Positions 51,198-61,690 of a stretch of DNA of 64,000 bases are shown here, piece by piece. The position numbers and the translations under genes were made by a program. Below the pieces are notes generated by a model. The model was not told where the DNA came from. It did not search any database and saw nothing but the letters and a program-made list of their open reading frames with translations. This DNA comes from DATKFM01 sp963810485 (GTDB lineage: Bacteria; Pseudomonadota; Alphaproteobacteria; Dongiales; Dongiaceae). The DNA lies in contig CAWENQ010000003.1 of assembly GCA_963810485.1 (NCBI GenBank), positions 620,001 through 684,000 of the forward strand, given 5' to 3'. How positions within the stretch are numbered: position 1 is the first letter of the stretch; every line of letters begins with the position of its first letter.

Positions 51198-53473
51198 CGG
51201 GCCGGTCCCCGCGACCCAGGGCCGCCGGCCGCGCAGATCATCGACGGCCACGATCTCCACCGCGCCATCTTCGTCGATCCAGAGCGCATAAGCGCCGTTG
51301 CGCCGACGATCGCGCCAATCGATCCTGAGGCGCGCCGCGCAGTCCCCCCGGATGCTCTCAACGCTGAGGACGATATCGGCGCGGCGGCAATCTTCCGGCA
51401 ACGCCGCCGGCTCCAGCGCCAGGGCAATCGTCAAGCCGTGGACGCGGTGGATGCAACCCTGGCTGTCGCAGGCGAGAACTTCCCATCGGCGCTATAACCC
51501 TCCGACGGCCAGGCGGCGCCATTCTCCCGCCCGGCACGGCGGAGCCAGATTTCGCGCTCGAACTTGCTGCGCGTGAGCGACGAGAAAAGATAGCCGCCGC
51601 CGCTGTCGCGGATGGCCATCAGGTCGCCATCCTCGGAAACCAGGATGTCCGGCTGCCGGACCAGCAGCGTGCTAAGCAGCCCCAGCAGGATCACCGGCAC
51701 GCCCATCCATCGCCAGCGCCGCCGCCAGAGACAGAACCAGAGACCGCCGAGCACCACCATGATCAGTCCGGCCATCGGCATCCCCGGCATCGGCTGCGCT
51801 GCGCCCGGCCAGCTGGCCACGGTGTCGGCGATGAGCATGATCCCGTCGATCCCCCAGCCCATGGGCACGAGCGCCAGCGCCTCAAGTCCGAACGGCATCA
51901 AAAACACCGCAGCGACGGCCCAGGGCATGACCCAGATCGACGTCAGCGGCACGGCCGCCAGATTGGCCGCCACCCCATACAAAGACGGACGGTTGAAGTG
52001 ATAGAGCGCAAATGGCGCCGTTGCCACGGACGCGACCAGGCTGGCCAGAATCGTCATGGCGACGTAGCGGAGAATACGCGATGTCCAGGACGGATCGCGC
52101 GTTCGGTTTGCCTGCCGCTCCGTCACGACTTCGTAGAGTGCGATGAGGGCGATGACGGCCGCAAACGACATCTGCAGGCTGGCGCCGGTCAGGCCTTCCG
52201 GACCGATCAACAGCACAACCACGGCGGCAATGGCGACGGTGCGCATTGAAATCGCGTCGCGGTCGAACATGATGCCCAACAGGAAGATGCCGGCCATGAT
52301 GAACGACCGCAAAGTCGGTACCGGCGCGCCGGCCAGCAGCACGTAGAACCCAGCGCCGATGAGCGCCAGGCCGGCGGCCCATTTCTTGATCGGCCAATAG
52401 AGTGCGACCCGCTCAAGCGCCGCGAGCAGCAGCCGGAATCCGCCGAACAAGATCGTTGTCACCAAAAGGATATGCAGGCCGGAGATCGACAGCAGATGCG
52501 CGAGACCGGAGTCGCGCATGTCATCCATCGTGCCATCCGAAATGCCATATTGATCGCCGGCGATCAGCGCGACGGCGATGGTGCCGCTATCGCCTGAGAG
52601 CACCGCGAGGATACGCTGCGCGATTGCGACGCGAATGGCCGAAATCCCGCGCCAGGCGTTTGCCCAGAGTTCGCTGAGCGTGCCGGGGGCTACATCATCC
52701 GGCGACTCGATGCGCCTGACGTCACGGGTGGCGATGCCGACCGCGCCGACCTGCCGGAAAAAGTCGAGCCGCTGGAAATCGAATCCGCCGGGCAGGACCG
52801 GCCGCGATGGCGGCCCCAGCTTGGCCCGGAGCGCGAGCCAGTCTCCGGGCGACGGCATCTCGACCGAGGCCGGCAGGCGGACGCGGATGCGCGTTGGTGT
52901 CCCGGCGCTATCAACTCCGGCGATCGAGACGTGATCCAGCGTGATCCGCGCACCCGGCGGATCGACTTCGACATCAAGCACCTGTCCGCTGACATCGGCC
53001 CACTGTTCCTTGGCCAGCACCGGCGCCGCCACGAACGCCGTGCGCCATTGTGCAGCGGCAAAGCCCAGGGATGCGGCAATGATGATCGCCAAGAGCCAAT
53101 TGAGAATTGGCAGGGATCGACCGGCGAAAGATGGCCACCGCCGACAAGCCGAGTATGGTAGACCCCAGCCAAAGCGGCGGCTCGGCCGGCAGCGCAAAAT
53201 AGATGCCGATCCCCGGCCGCCAGGAACACCGGAAACCACAGCATCCATCGCTCCGCTTCCAGCGCAAAGCTCGTGGCTATCAGCGAAGTCCATCCGGCGC
53301 GCCGGCCCGTCCTGCTTGTTTCTGTTTCGGCTGCTATGGTCACGATGAACGTCTTGCCGCATATTGCAGGCAAGAAAACAACAGCAAAATCGCGGCTTAT
53401 TCGTGACTCTGGCTTGCATGGCGGCGGGCATGCTACACAGCGCCGCAGTTTGTATTATGGGATCAGAACACAC

Positions 53474-54881
53474 ATGAGCGTCACCGTACGCTTCGCGCCT
53501 TCGCCCACCGGCTTTCTCCATATCGGCGGCGGCCGCACGGCCTTGTTCAACTGGCTGTTCGCACGGCATCACAAGGGCGTCTTCAAGTTGCGGATCGAAG
53601 ATACCGACCGGCAACGCTCCACGCAGGCCGCCATCGACGCCATCATCGACGGCATGAAATGGCTCGGTCTCGATTGGGACGGCGATATCGTGTACCAGTT
53701 CGCGCGCGCCGCCCGCCATGCCGAGGTCGCCCGCCAGATGCTGGCCGAGGGGAAGGCCTATCTCTGCTATTGCACACCGGAAGAACTCACGAAGATGCGC
53801 GAGGAGCAGAAGGCCAAGAACCTGCCGCAGCGCTATGATGGAACTTGGCGCGACCGCGATCCCAAGGAAGCACCGCCGGGCGTGAAACCGGTGATCCGCC
53901 TGCGCATGCCCCAGACCGGCGAGACGGTCGTTCAGGACCGCGTCCTCGGTGAGATCCGCGTCGGCAACACGGAGTTGGACGATATGGTCCTGCTCCGCGG
54001 CGACGGCACGCCGACCTACATGCTCGCGGTCGTGGTGGATGATCATGACATGGACATCAGCCACGTGATCCGCGGCGGCGACCACATGACCAACACGTTC
54101 CGCCAGTATCAGATCTACGCGGCGATGGGCTGGACCGATTCCGGAGTTTGCCCATATCCCGCTTATCCACGGTCCCGACGGCGCCAAGATGTCGAAGCGG
54201 CATGGCGCGGTCGGCATCGGCGCCTACCGTGACATGGGCTATCTGCCGGAGGCCCTGCGGAACTATCTGCTGCGCCTCGGCTGGTCCCATGGCGACGACG
54301 AGATCATCAGCACCGAGCAGGCGATCGAATGGTTCAATTTGGAGTCCATCGGCCGCTCGCCGGCGCGATTCGATTTCGCCAAGCTTGAGAGCCTGAATGG
54401 CCACTATCTCCGCAGCGCTTCGAATGAGCGGCTGGTGGAACTGATTTCGCCCAGGCTGGAGGCCGTGCTGGGAACGGCAATCGACGCCAACGGAAAAACG
54501 CGCTTGCAGCGCGGCATGGACGGCTTGAAGGCGCGGGCGAAGTCGTTGGCCGATCTCGCGGAAGGCGCCCTGCTTTATGTGCGGTCCCGGCCGCTTGCGA
54601 TGGATGCGAAGGCGGCTGCGGTGTTGACACCGGAGGCCAAAGGCGCGCTGTCGGGGACCGTGAAGATTCTTCAGGACCTGGCGGAGTGGCGGGCGCCGGC
54701 GCTGGAACAAGTGGACCGCCAATATGCCGAACAGCACGCCATCAAACTGGGGCAGCTCGCGCAGCCAAAGCGCGCGGCCCTGACTGGCAGCACCACCTCG
54801 CCGCCCATATATGAAGTTATGGAAATCCTGGGGAAGGAAGAGACCCTGGCGCGATTGCGGGACGCCGGAATCGCCGTTTAG
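53474..54881 (+). CDS. gltX: Glutamyl-tRNA synthetase (apparent frameshift)
   Basis: Charges tRNA-Glu (about 468 aa corrected). The class I HIGH-type motif is FAPSPTGFLHIGGGRTALF, with KLRIEDTDRQRS after it. The KMSKS motif is AKMSKRHGAVGIGAYRDMG. The frame breaks once near 54135-54145: YAAMGWT must be joined to PEFAHIPLIHGPDG, which needs one base removed. The C-terminal anticodon-binding domain is intact to the TAG at 54881. It is divergent from comEC with about 100 bases between. The gene is essential, so the break is most likely an error. Confidence 0.93.
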
Positions 54882-54910
54882 AGCCCGGATTCACTGTCAC
54901 CCAGGATTAA

Positions 54911-54939
54911 TTGAAAGCTGACACTATCGGGACTATTGT
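54911..54939 (+). promoter_or_regulatory. Putative sigma-70 promoter of gltA
   Basis: TTGAAA at 54911-54916 and TATTGT at 54934-54939 are separated by 17 bases in the 116-base gap between gltX and gltA. They lie 59 bases before the gltA ATG. The -35 matches consensus at five of six positions and the -10 at four of six. Confidence 0.4.
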
Positions 54940-54997
54940 CATCCTGTTATTGCACCGCAGCAGGCGACAATTGATGTAATTTCAAAGGGTTATAGAC

Positions 54998-56320
54998 ATG
55001 ACCACGTCGACAGCCAAGAAGGCGGCGGCCGCCGAGCAGAGCGTCACGGTGACCGACAACTCCACCGGCAAGTCTTTCGACCTGCCGATCATGGACGGCA
55101 CCCTGGGCCCGCAAGTTATCGACGTGCGCAAGCTCTATACCGATCATGGGTTCTTCACCTATGACCCGGGCTTCACCTCGACCGGCAGCTGCGAATCCAA
55201 GATCACCTATATCGATGGCGAGCAGGGCATCCTGCTCCATCGCGGCTATCCGATCCAGGAACTGGCCGAGAACAGCGACTTCATGGAGGTCTGCTACCTG
55301 CTGCTCGAAGGCGAGCTGCCGACCGCCGAGCAGAAGAAGAAGTTCGTGCATGACATCACCCATCACACGATGCTGCACGAGCAGTTGCTCAATGTGTACC
55401 GCGCGTTCCGCCGCGACGCCCATCCGATGGCCGTTGTTATCGGAGTCGTCGGCGCGATGTCGGCCTTCTATCACGACAGCACGGATATCGGCGATGCGCA
55501 TCAGCGCATGATCGCCTCGCACCGGCTGATCGCGAAGATCCCGACCATCACGGCCTACGCGTATAAATACTCCGTCGGCCAGCCCTTTATCTATCCGCGA
55601 AACAAATTCAACTACTCCGAAAACTTCCTCAACATGACCTTTGCCGTGCCGGCGGAAGACTACAATATCGATCCCGTGGTGGCGCGGGCGATCGACCGCA
55701 TCTTCATCCTGCACGCCGATCACGAGCAGAACGCCTCGACCTCGACCGTGCGCATCGCCGGTTCTTCCGGCGCCAATCCCTTCGCCTGCATCGCTGCCGG
55801 CGTCGCTTCGCTGTGGGGCCCCGCTCATGGCGGCGCCAACGAAGCGGTGCTGACCATGCTGCGGGAAATCGGCTCCAAGGACAAAGTCGCCGATTTCATC
55901 AAGCGCGCCAAAAGCCGCGAGGTCCGACTGATGGGCTTCGGCCATCGGGTCTACAAGAACTACGATCCGCGCGCCCAGATCATGCGCCGCACCTGCAACG
56001 AAGTGCTGGACGCTCTCGGCAAGCGCAACGAGCCGCTGCTGGACCTGGCCATGGAGCTGGAGCGCGTCGCCCTCGAGGACGAGTATTTCGTCGAGCGCAA
56101 GCTTTACCCGAATGTCGATTTCTATTCCGGCATCATCCTGCAGGCGATCGGCTTCCCGACCTCGATGTTCACCGCCCTGTTCGCCCTCGCCCGCACCGTC
56201 GGCTGGGTCGCCCAGTGGAAGGAAATGATCGAGGACCCGTCGCAGCGCATCGGCCGCCCGCGGCAGCTCTATACCGGTTCGCCCCAGCGCCGCTATGTGC
56301 CGGTGGACCAGCGCAAGTAG
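54998..56320 (+). CDS. gltA: Citrate synthase
   Basis: Condenses acetyl-CoA with oxaloacetate at the entry of the TCA cycle (440 aa), linking to the PDH complex encoded earlier. It is the long, type II NADH-regulated form by length. Motifs: GEQGILLHRGYPIQELAENSDF in two stretches, YKYSVGQPFIYPRN, the active-site histidine in ILHADHEQNASTSTVR, GPAHGGANEAVL, and the catalytic MGFGHRVYKNYDPRA. The last block is VDFYSGIILQAIGFPTSMF. A strong terminator follows 22 bases after the stop. Confidence 0.97.
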   Translation: MTTSTAKKAAAAEQSVTVTDNSTGKSFDLPIMDGTLGPQVIDVRKLYTDHGFFTYDPGFTSTGSCESKITYIDGEQGILLHRGYPIQELAENSDFMEVCYLLLEGELPTAEQKKKFVHDITHHTMLHEQLLNVYRAFRRDAHPMAVVIGVVGAMSAFYHDSTDIGDAHQRMIASHRLIAKIPTITAYAYKYSVGQPFIYPRNKFNYSENFLNMTFAVPAEDYNIDPVVARAIDRIFILHADHEQNASTSTVRIAGSSGANPFACIAAGVASLWGPAHGGANEAVLTMLREIGSKDKVADFIKRAKSREVRLMGFGHRVYKNYDPRAQIMRRTCNEVLDALGKRNEPLLDLAMELERVALEDEYFVERKLYPNVDFYSGIILQAIGFPTSMFTALFALARTVGWVAQWKEMIEDPSQRIGRPRQLYTGSPQRRYVPVDQRK

Positions 56321-56341
56321 CGCCTATTGAACGACGACAGG

Positions 56342-56368
56342 AAAAGGGGCCCTCGCGGGCCCCTTTTT
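56342..56368. terminator. Bidirectional intrinsic terminator
   Basis: A 7-base GC stem GGGGCCC (56346-56352) and GGGCCCC (56357-56363) with a TCGC loop, flanked by AAAA on the left and TTTTT on the right. It would end both gltA transcription (+) and the convergent glyoxalase-like gene (-), whose stop is at 56372. Confidence 0.9.
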
Positions 56369-56371
56369 GCA

Positions 56372-56806
56372 TTACGTCCGGTTGATCAGCTCGATCTTGT
56401 AGCCGTCGGGATCCTCGACGAAGGCGATCACGCTGCCGCCATGCTTCATCGGGCCGGGCGGGCGCGGGATCTTGACGCCTTCCTTGCTCAACGCATCGCA
56501 GGTGCCGTAGATGTCGGGAACGCCGATGGCCAGATGGCCGAAGCCGCTGCCGATCTCATAGGGCGTCTTCTGCCCCCAATTGTGGGTCAATTCGATCACC
56601 GCCTCGGACTCCTCGTCGCCATAGCCGACGAAGGCCAGGGTGAACTCGCCGCTCGGATAGTCCTTCCGCCGCAGCAGTTTCATGCCCAGGAGCCGGGTAT
56701 AGAAGTCGATCGACTTCTCGAGATCGAACACCCGGATCATCGTGTGGAGCATGCGGAAACCCGCACTGGCGCCGACCGGTGTTACGGGCTTTGCCTGAAC
56801 ATTCAT
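56372..56806 (-). CDS. gloA: Lactoylglutathione lyase-like (glyoxalase I)
   Basis: A vicinal-oxygen-chelate enzyme (144 aa) resembling glyoxalase I, which turns the methylglyoxal-glutathione adduct into lactoylglutathione. The metal ligands appear as the histidine in MLHTMIRVFDLEKSI, the glutamate in AVIELTHNWG, the histidine in GFGHLAIGV and the glutamate in DPDGYKIELI. These fit the nickel-type enzymes. It sits alone at the end of the leftward envelope operon, 55 bases after fabZ. Confidence 0.88.
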   Translation of the reverse strand: MNVQAKPVTPVGASAGFRMLHTMIRVFDLEKSIDFYTRLLGMKLLRRKDYPSGEFTLAFVGYGDEESEAVIELTHNWGQKTPYEIGSGFGHLAIGVPDIYGTCDALSKEGVKIPRPPGPMKHGGSVIAFVEDPDGYKIELINRT

Positions 56807-56861
56807 GGGAGCGGCCCTTTCTCGAGGTTGATCTGCTGCGGCGGACGCGGACTCTGCCGCC

Positions 56862-57344
56862 TTACGCGTCGCGGATCATGGCGGCGAACGCGGCATCCGC
56901 TACGACGTTGCCGTCCACTTTGATCTCGCCATTGAACTTCCAGATCATGCCGCGGTTGCGGTCCTTGATCACATGCACATGCAGCTGGTCGCCCGGCACG
57001 ACCGGGCGGCGGAACCGGCAGCTGTCCACCGACATGAAATAGACGAGCTTGCCTTCAAACGCCTTGCCCAGGGTGTGCACGACCAGCACGGCCGCTGTTT
57101 GCGCCATGGCTTCGATCAGCAGCACGCCAGGCATGACCGCCTGGCGCGGAAAATGCCCCTGGAAGAAATGCTCGTTGATCGACACGTTCTTGATGCCGGT
57201 CGCCGACTTGTCGGTGATGACGTCGACGATGCGGTCGATCATCAGGAATGGATAACGATGCGGGATCATCTGCATGATCCGCTCGATATCGAATGTCAGG
57301 GGCTGGTCGCCCGCAACGCTGCTGCTTTCCGCCACACTCGGCAT
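56862..57344 (-). CDS. fabZ: 3-hydroxyacyl-ACP dehydratase FabZ
   Basis: Hot-dog fold dehydratase of fatty-acid synthesis (about 160 aa). The catalytic histidine is in INEHFFQGHFPRQAVMPG and the glutamate in VLLIEAMAQ. IMQMIPHRYPFLMIDRI and DSCRFRRPVVPGDQL also fit. The ATG at 57344 is preferred; the open frame begins with a TTG seven codons earlier. In most alphaproteobacteria lpxD lies between skp and fabZ, but here only about 60 bases separate them. Confidence 0.94.
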   Translation of the reverse strand: MPSVAESSSVAGDQPLTFDIERIMQMIPHRYPFLMIDRIVDVITDKSATGIKNVSINEHFFQGHFPRQAVMPGVLLIEAMAQTAAVLVVHTLGKAFEGKLVYFMSVDSCRFRRPVVPGDQLHVHVIKDRNRGMIWKFNGEIKVDGNVVADAAFAAMIRDA

Positions 57345-57404
57345 ATCTATGATCGATCCGCTCAACTCGGCTTCACCCGGCGACGAACTTGTCTTGCCAT
57401 CAAT

Positions 57405-57956
57405 CTAGATGCTCTTCAGGCTCGCATCCAATCCCTTTAGGGCTTCCAGCGTAATATCGTAGCTTGGATCGCGAAACACAACGATGGCTCGATCAACGAC
57501 GAGGGTATACTTCTCCTTGTCGATGATCTTCTGGACGATAGGCTCCAACGCCTTGGTGATTTTGTTTTTGCCGTCGACGAGCCGCTTCTCCAGCGCCTTT
57601 CGCTTGTCGTTGAGCGCATCCTCGGCCGCTTTTACGTCCTTTACGAATTTATCCTGCCTCGCCTTGCACTCGGCCTCGGGGCCGTTCTGGCATTCCGATT
57701 GTATTTTCTTTTCCTCTTCGCGGAACTTCTTGCCCGTTGCAGCGGCTTCGTCATCCAGGCTCTTTTGACTGTTCTTGACGGAAGCGAGCAGACCCGCCCC
57801 GGCCTTGGACTTCCGGAAGATATACTCGAAATCCAGCACGCCGATCTTCAAGGCGAACTCCTGCGCATAGACAGGCGCCGGGGCCACATGCCAGCCCGCC
57901 GCAGCGATCGCGATGACAAGGAGTGCCGTTTGCAAGTGTCGTCTGATGTGTTTCAT
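57405..57956 (-). CDS. skp: OmpH/Skp-like periplasmic chaperone
   Basis: A periplasmic chaperone for outer-membrane proteins (183 aa). It has a signal peptide (TALLVIAIAAAGWHVAPAPVYA, cleavage likely after AYA-type residues near 31), then KIGVLDFEYIFRKSKAGAG. A long charged coiled coil (GKKFREEEKKIQSE, DVKAAEDALNDKRKALEKRL) forms the tentacles. The end VDRAIVVFRDPSYDIT matches the beta-body of Skp. The bamA stop is 3 bases from its start codon, the usual bamA-skp order. Confidence 0.9.
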   Translation of the reverse strand: MKHIRRHLQTALLVIAIAAAGWHVAPAPVYAQEFALKIGVLDFEYIFRKSKAGAGLLASVKNSQKSLDDEAAATGKKFREEEKKIQSECQNGPEAECKARQDKFVKDVKAAEDALNDKRKALEKRLVDGKNKITKALEPIVQKIIDKEKYTLVVDRAIVVFRDPSYDITLEALKGLDASLKSI

Positions 57957-57959
57957 GGC

Positions 57960-60251
57960 TTAGAATCTCGTTCCTACACTGAATCTGAAGAATTCTTCGC
58001 GGTCGAAGTCCTCCGCGAGATATGGCAGAGCGAAATCGACGGCCAGCGGACCGAACGGCGATGACCAAGTGATGCCGAAACCGGCCGTGGCTCGTATCGA
58101 ATGCTTGTCGACCAAGAATGGTACTTCTGCGGTCGTCAAGTCCGTGTCAAAAAGGGTGCCGAAGTCGGTGAAAACCCGGGCTTTGATACCATACTCCTCG
58201 GGCAAGCCGACCGGGAAAGTTACTTCAATCGTGCCGCGGGCAAACTTGTTGCCGCCAAGGGAGTCTTTCGTCGAGACGTCGCGGGGGCCGACGCCCGCGG
58301 TCCGGAAACCGCGCAAGGTGGCGCCGCCAAGGAAGAAGGCGTCTGTGATGCGGATGTCCTCGTCAAAGCCGAAGATATAGCCGACTTCGCCGCTCGCGCC
58401 GACCGAAACGCTCCCGGTGATCGGATAGTAGTAGGCGGCCGACAACCTGGTTCGCAGATAGTGCAGGTCCCCACCGAGGCCGGCGACGTCATTCCGCAGT
58501 CGCACGATGTAGCCGTCTGTGGGGTTGAAGCGGTTGTTGAGGCGGTCGTACGAGATTTCCTGACCGACAATGGACGAAAGAGTCTCACCCTCCTGCTGTT
58601 TGATACCGGGCGAGGCATTGCTCTCGACGTCGAAGATATCGTCCCGGCTCAACGTGTATTTGACGCTCTGTCTCAGGAACTCCGCCCATTCCCAGCCAAA
58701 CCGGATTGCGCCGCCAAGATTCTTTTCGCTGAATGAACTCTCGTCACGCTCGAGCCGGACATTGTAGACATCGAAGCCGGCCGATAGATCCTTGTCCAGG
58801 AAGTAAGGCTCCGTGAAACTGAAATCGAGCTGCTGACGGCGGCCGGATATTGTAAACGCCAGCTTCAGGTCCTGACCCCGGCCCAGCAAGTTCCGCTCGC
58901 GAATGCTGATATCGCCAAGCGGACCTTCGCCAGTGGAGAAGCCGGCGCCGAAGGAGAGTTCGCCCGTCGACTGCTCCTCGATCGTAACGTCAACGATGGC
59001 GCGATCCGGCGCGCTGCCCTGCAGCGTCTGCATGTCCACCTTGTTGAAGAATCCAAGGTTCTGGATGCGCTGACGCGTACGGCGAATCTTCGAACTGTTG
59101 AATGCATCGCCTTCGACCAGCCGGAACTCCCGGCGGATAACCTCATCCAAGGTCCGGACGTTTCCGTGAATATCGATCCGCTCGACATAGATGCGCTGGC
59201 CTTCGCGGACCTGATAGGTGATCCCCACCGTGCGCCCCACAGTGTCCTTTACCGGAATGGGTTCCACCTCGACAAAGGCATAGCCAAGTTCGCTGACCTG
59301 TTCCGTCAGCGCCGTTACGGTTTTATCGACCTCGCTTTGATCGTACCAATCGCCTTCATCGGTTGTCAGTTCGTCTTCCAGCGACTGCGGATCGAGATCC
59401 TTGAGCGAGGAGCTGATGTCGATCTTGCCGAAGCGGTAGCGCTCCCCCTCATCCAAGGTGAAGGTGATGAAGAATGCGTCGCGGCTTGGCGACAGTTCCG
59501 CGATTGACGAGACTACGCGAAAGTCCACGTATCCTTCGTCAAGGTAGAAATTCCGCAGGGCCTCGCGATCCACCGTGATCCGATCGGGATCATAGGTATC
59601 GCTGGTGGAAAAGAACCGGTACCAGGCGCTCTCGGTTGTCAGGATTTCGTCGCGCAGCGTCCCGTCGCTGTAATTTTCATTGCCGACGAAATCGATCCGC
59701 CGGACCTCCGTCACCTCGCCTTCCTTGATTTCGAAGACCAGGTCGACGCGATTCTGATCCAGCGGAATCACCTTGGGCTCGACAGTCGCGGCAAACCGGC
59801 CGCTGCGCCGGTAGATGTCGAGTATTCGCTTGGCGTCGCTTTGGACCTTGGTCGCGGTGTAGACCACGCGCGGCCGCAGCTGAACTTCCGCCTGCAGCGT
59901 TTCGTCGTCGATGCGCCGGTTCCCTTCGAACGCCAGCCGGTTGATGATCGGGTTCTCCGCCACGCGGACGACGAGGACGCTGCCTTCGCGGCGGAAATTC
60001 ACGTCGGCGAACAGGCCCGTGCCGAACAGGTTCTTCAACGCCTGATCGATCTTCAGAGCGTCGAAATTCTCGCCCGGGCTTAATTGCATGTAGGATATGA
60101 TGGTCGATGGCTCAATGCGCTGGTTTCCCTCGATCCTGATCTCGCTGATCGTGTCGCCCGTTGTCAGCTCCTGCGCCAGAAGGGGCAGAGGTCCCGCCGA
60201 AAGCAGGCACAAAAAAAGCCCCAGCAACAGACGCACGATCACTACTTTCAC
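57960..60251 (-). CDS. bamA: Outer membrane assembly factor BamA
   Basis: Omp85-family protein that folds beta-barrels into the outer membrane (763 aa). A signal peptide (VIVRLLLGLFLCLLSAGPLPLLA) is followed by five POTRA repeats (for example IRIEGNQRIEPSTIISYM and RIDFVGNENYSDGTLRDEI) to about residue 420. A 16-stranded barrel follows, with the VRGF-type motif as LRGFRTAGVGPRD, and the protein ends in phenylalanine (FSVGTRF). The GTG at 60251 is chosen: it has a perfect GGGGGAG site four bases upstream and gives a signal peptide at the N-terminus. The ORF could begin 29 codons earlier inside rseP. Confidence 0.96.
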   Translation of the reverse strand: MKVVIVRLLLGLFLCLLSAGPLPLLAQELTTGDTISEIRIEGNQRIEPSTIISYMQLSPGENFDALKIDQALKNLFGTGLFADVNFRREGSVLVVRVAENPIINRLAFEGNRRIDDETLQAEVQLRPRVVYTATKVQSDAKRILDIYRRSGRFAATVEPKVIPLDQNRVDLVFEIKEGEVTEVRRIDFVGNENYSDGTLRDEILTTESAWYRFFSTSDTYDPDRITVDREALRNFYLDEGYVDFRVVSSIAELSPSRDAFFITFTLDEGERYRFGKIDISSSLKDLDPQSLEDELTTDEGDWYDQSEVDKTVTALTEQVSELGYAFVEVEPIPVKDTVGRTVGITYQVREGQRIYVERIDIHGNVRTLDEVIRREFRLVEGDAFNSSKIRRTRQRIQNLGFFNKVDMQTLQGSAPDRAIVDVTIEEQSTGELSFGAGFSTGEGPLGDISIRERNLLGRGQDLKLAFTISGRRQQLDFSFTEPYFLDKDLSAGFDVYNVRLERDESSFSEKNLGGAIRFGWEWAEFLRQSVKYTLSRDDIFDVESNASPGIKQQEGETLSSIVGQEISYDRLNNRFNPTDGYIVRLRNDVAGLGGDLHYLRTRLSAAYYYPITGSVSVGASGEVGYIFGFDEDIRITDAFFLGGATLRGFRTAGVGPRDVSTKDSLGGNKFARGTIEVTFPVGLPEEYGIKARVFTDFGTLFDTDLTTAEVPFLVDKHSIRATAGFGITWSSPFGPLAVDFALPYLAEDFDREEFFRFSVGTRF

Positions 60252-60280
60252 GCTACTCCCCCAGGCGAATTCTTTTTGGG

Positions 60281-61690
60281 TCAGCTGACCAGATTTTTGA
60301 AGAACTCGATCACACGCAGATATTTGAGATCGTTCCACATCGCAAACAGCATCAGGCTTACCACGGCGGCAAGACCGATCTTCAGGGCAAAATCCTGAAC
60401 GCGTTGGCTCAGTGGCCGGCCACGAACCGCCTCAACCGCATAGAAGGCAAGGTGGCCGCCGTCCAGGAGTGGAACCGGAAACAGATTGATGAGGCCGAGG
60501 TTGATCGAAATCATTGCCACGAGCATCAGGAATTCCCGCAGCGTGCCCTGGGCAGTGTCGCCGGCGATCTTGCCGATCCGCAGGACTCCGCCGATCTCAT
60601 CGGACGAGCGCTTGCCGGTGATCATCTGGCCGACCGTGGTCAGAATGAATCCGGAGGTCCGGGCAGTGTCTTCCACAGCGACCCACATGGCGGTCAATGG
60701 ATTCAGGCGATGCGCCTCTCGTGAATCGATCGGGCCGATGCCTAGAAGGAAGCGCGACTCTTTTACGCCCTTGGCATTGGTAGTTTCTGTAACCGTCGGC
60801 GTCGCGCTGATGGTCTGGCGCTGACCGTTGCGCTCGATCACGATATCCAGCGGCGCCCCATTGCTTTTTTGCACGATCGCGGAGATCTCCGCAAAATCGT
60901 TGATGGGCTGTCCGGCCATGCTGACAATACGATCCCCGGACTTGAGACCGGCCTTTTCAGCAGCGCTGGCCTTACTGACCTCGCCGATAACAGGTGTGGC
61001 AAACGGGGTGAAGTTCAGATCTCGATAAGTGTCGACATTGCCGAGCCAACCCGTCTCGCTGGTAAGATTTGGCTTGGCCTGCAGCGTCAAGGTCTCCCCG
61101 CCCCGGTCGACGACAATGTCGACGATCTCGCTGACATCGACCTGCAGGGCAAGGAACACGCCGTTGTACTCATCGACCTCGTAACCGGCGACCGATTGAA
61201 TGCGATCGCCTGTCCGCAGACCGGCTTTCTCCGCCGCACCGCCAGCCTCGACCATGCCGACGACCGGCGGGAAATACTGCTTGCCCAGGGTGGCAAAAAT
61301 GCCTGCCAGGACTAGCACCGCCAGCACATAGTTGGCCGCTGGCCCGGCAAACACGATGGCCGCCTTCTGCCAAAGCGGCTTGAAGAGGAATGATGTGTTA
61401 CGCTCCTCGGCACTGACCAACGCCGGATCGGGATTCTCGACGCCCTCGGTATCCGACTGGCCCTTCATCTTGACGTAGCCGCCGAGGGGTATGGCGCTGA
61501 ACTTCCAGCGGGTGCCCTTGCGGTCGGTGAAGCCGAAAAGCTCGCGGCCAAACCCGATGGAGAACACATCGACATGGACGCCGCAGCGCCGCGCTACCCA
61601 GAAATGACCGAGTTCATGAAAGAAGACGACGATGGTCAACAGGACAAGGGTCGCGATTATGTAGTGGGGAGCGCCGAGCAGTAGGTCCAT
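60281..61690 (-). CDS. rseP: Site-2 protease RseP
   Basis: Intramembrane zinc protease that cleaves anti-sigma factors (469 aa). The zinc motif is HELGH at residues 25-29 in VVFFHELGHFWVAR. Two PDZ domains (VGMVEAGGAAEKAGLRTGDR and IGEVSKASAAEKAGLKSGDR) follow, then the second motif NLFPVPLLDGGHL. Four membrane helices are visible. The dxr gene that usually precedes rseP in this operon is missing; cdsA ends 141 bases away. It is followed by bamA 29 bases later. Confidence 0.95.
   Translation of the reverse strand: MDLLLGAPHYIIATLVLLTIVVFFHELGHFWVARRCGVHVDVFSIGFGRELFGFTDRKGTRWKFSAIPLGGYVKMKGQSDTEGVENPDPALVSAEERNTSFLFKPLWQKAAIVFAGPAANYVLAVLVLAGIFATLGKQYFPPVVGMVEAGGAAEKAGLRTGDRIQSVAGYEVDEYNGVFLALQVDVSEIVDIVVDRGGETLTLQAKPNLTSETGWLGNVDTYRDLNFTPFATPVIGEVSKASAAEKAGLKSGDRIVSMAGQPINDFAEISAIVQKSNGAPLDIVIERNGQRQTISATPTVTETTNAKGVKESRFLLGIGPIDSREAHRLNPLTAMWVAVEDTARTSGFILTTVGQMITGKRSSDEIGGVLRIGKIAGDTAQGTLREFLMLVAMISINLGLINLFPVPLLDGGHLAFYAVEAVRGRPLSQRVQDFALKIGLAAVVSLMLFAMWNDLKYLRVIEFFKNLVS

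Noticed and set aside
53374..54217. Upstream extension of the comEC frame across gltX
   Set aside because: It runs antisense to gltX, which has clear synthetase motifs; no ComEC similarity exists in that part.
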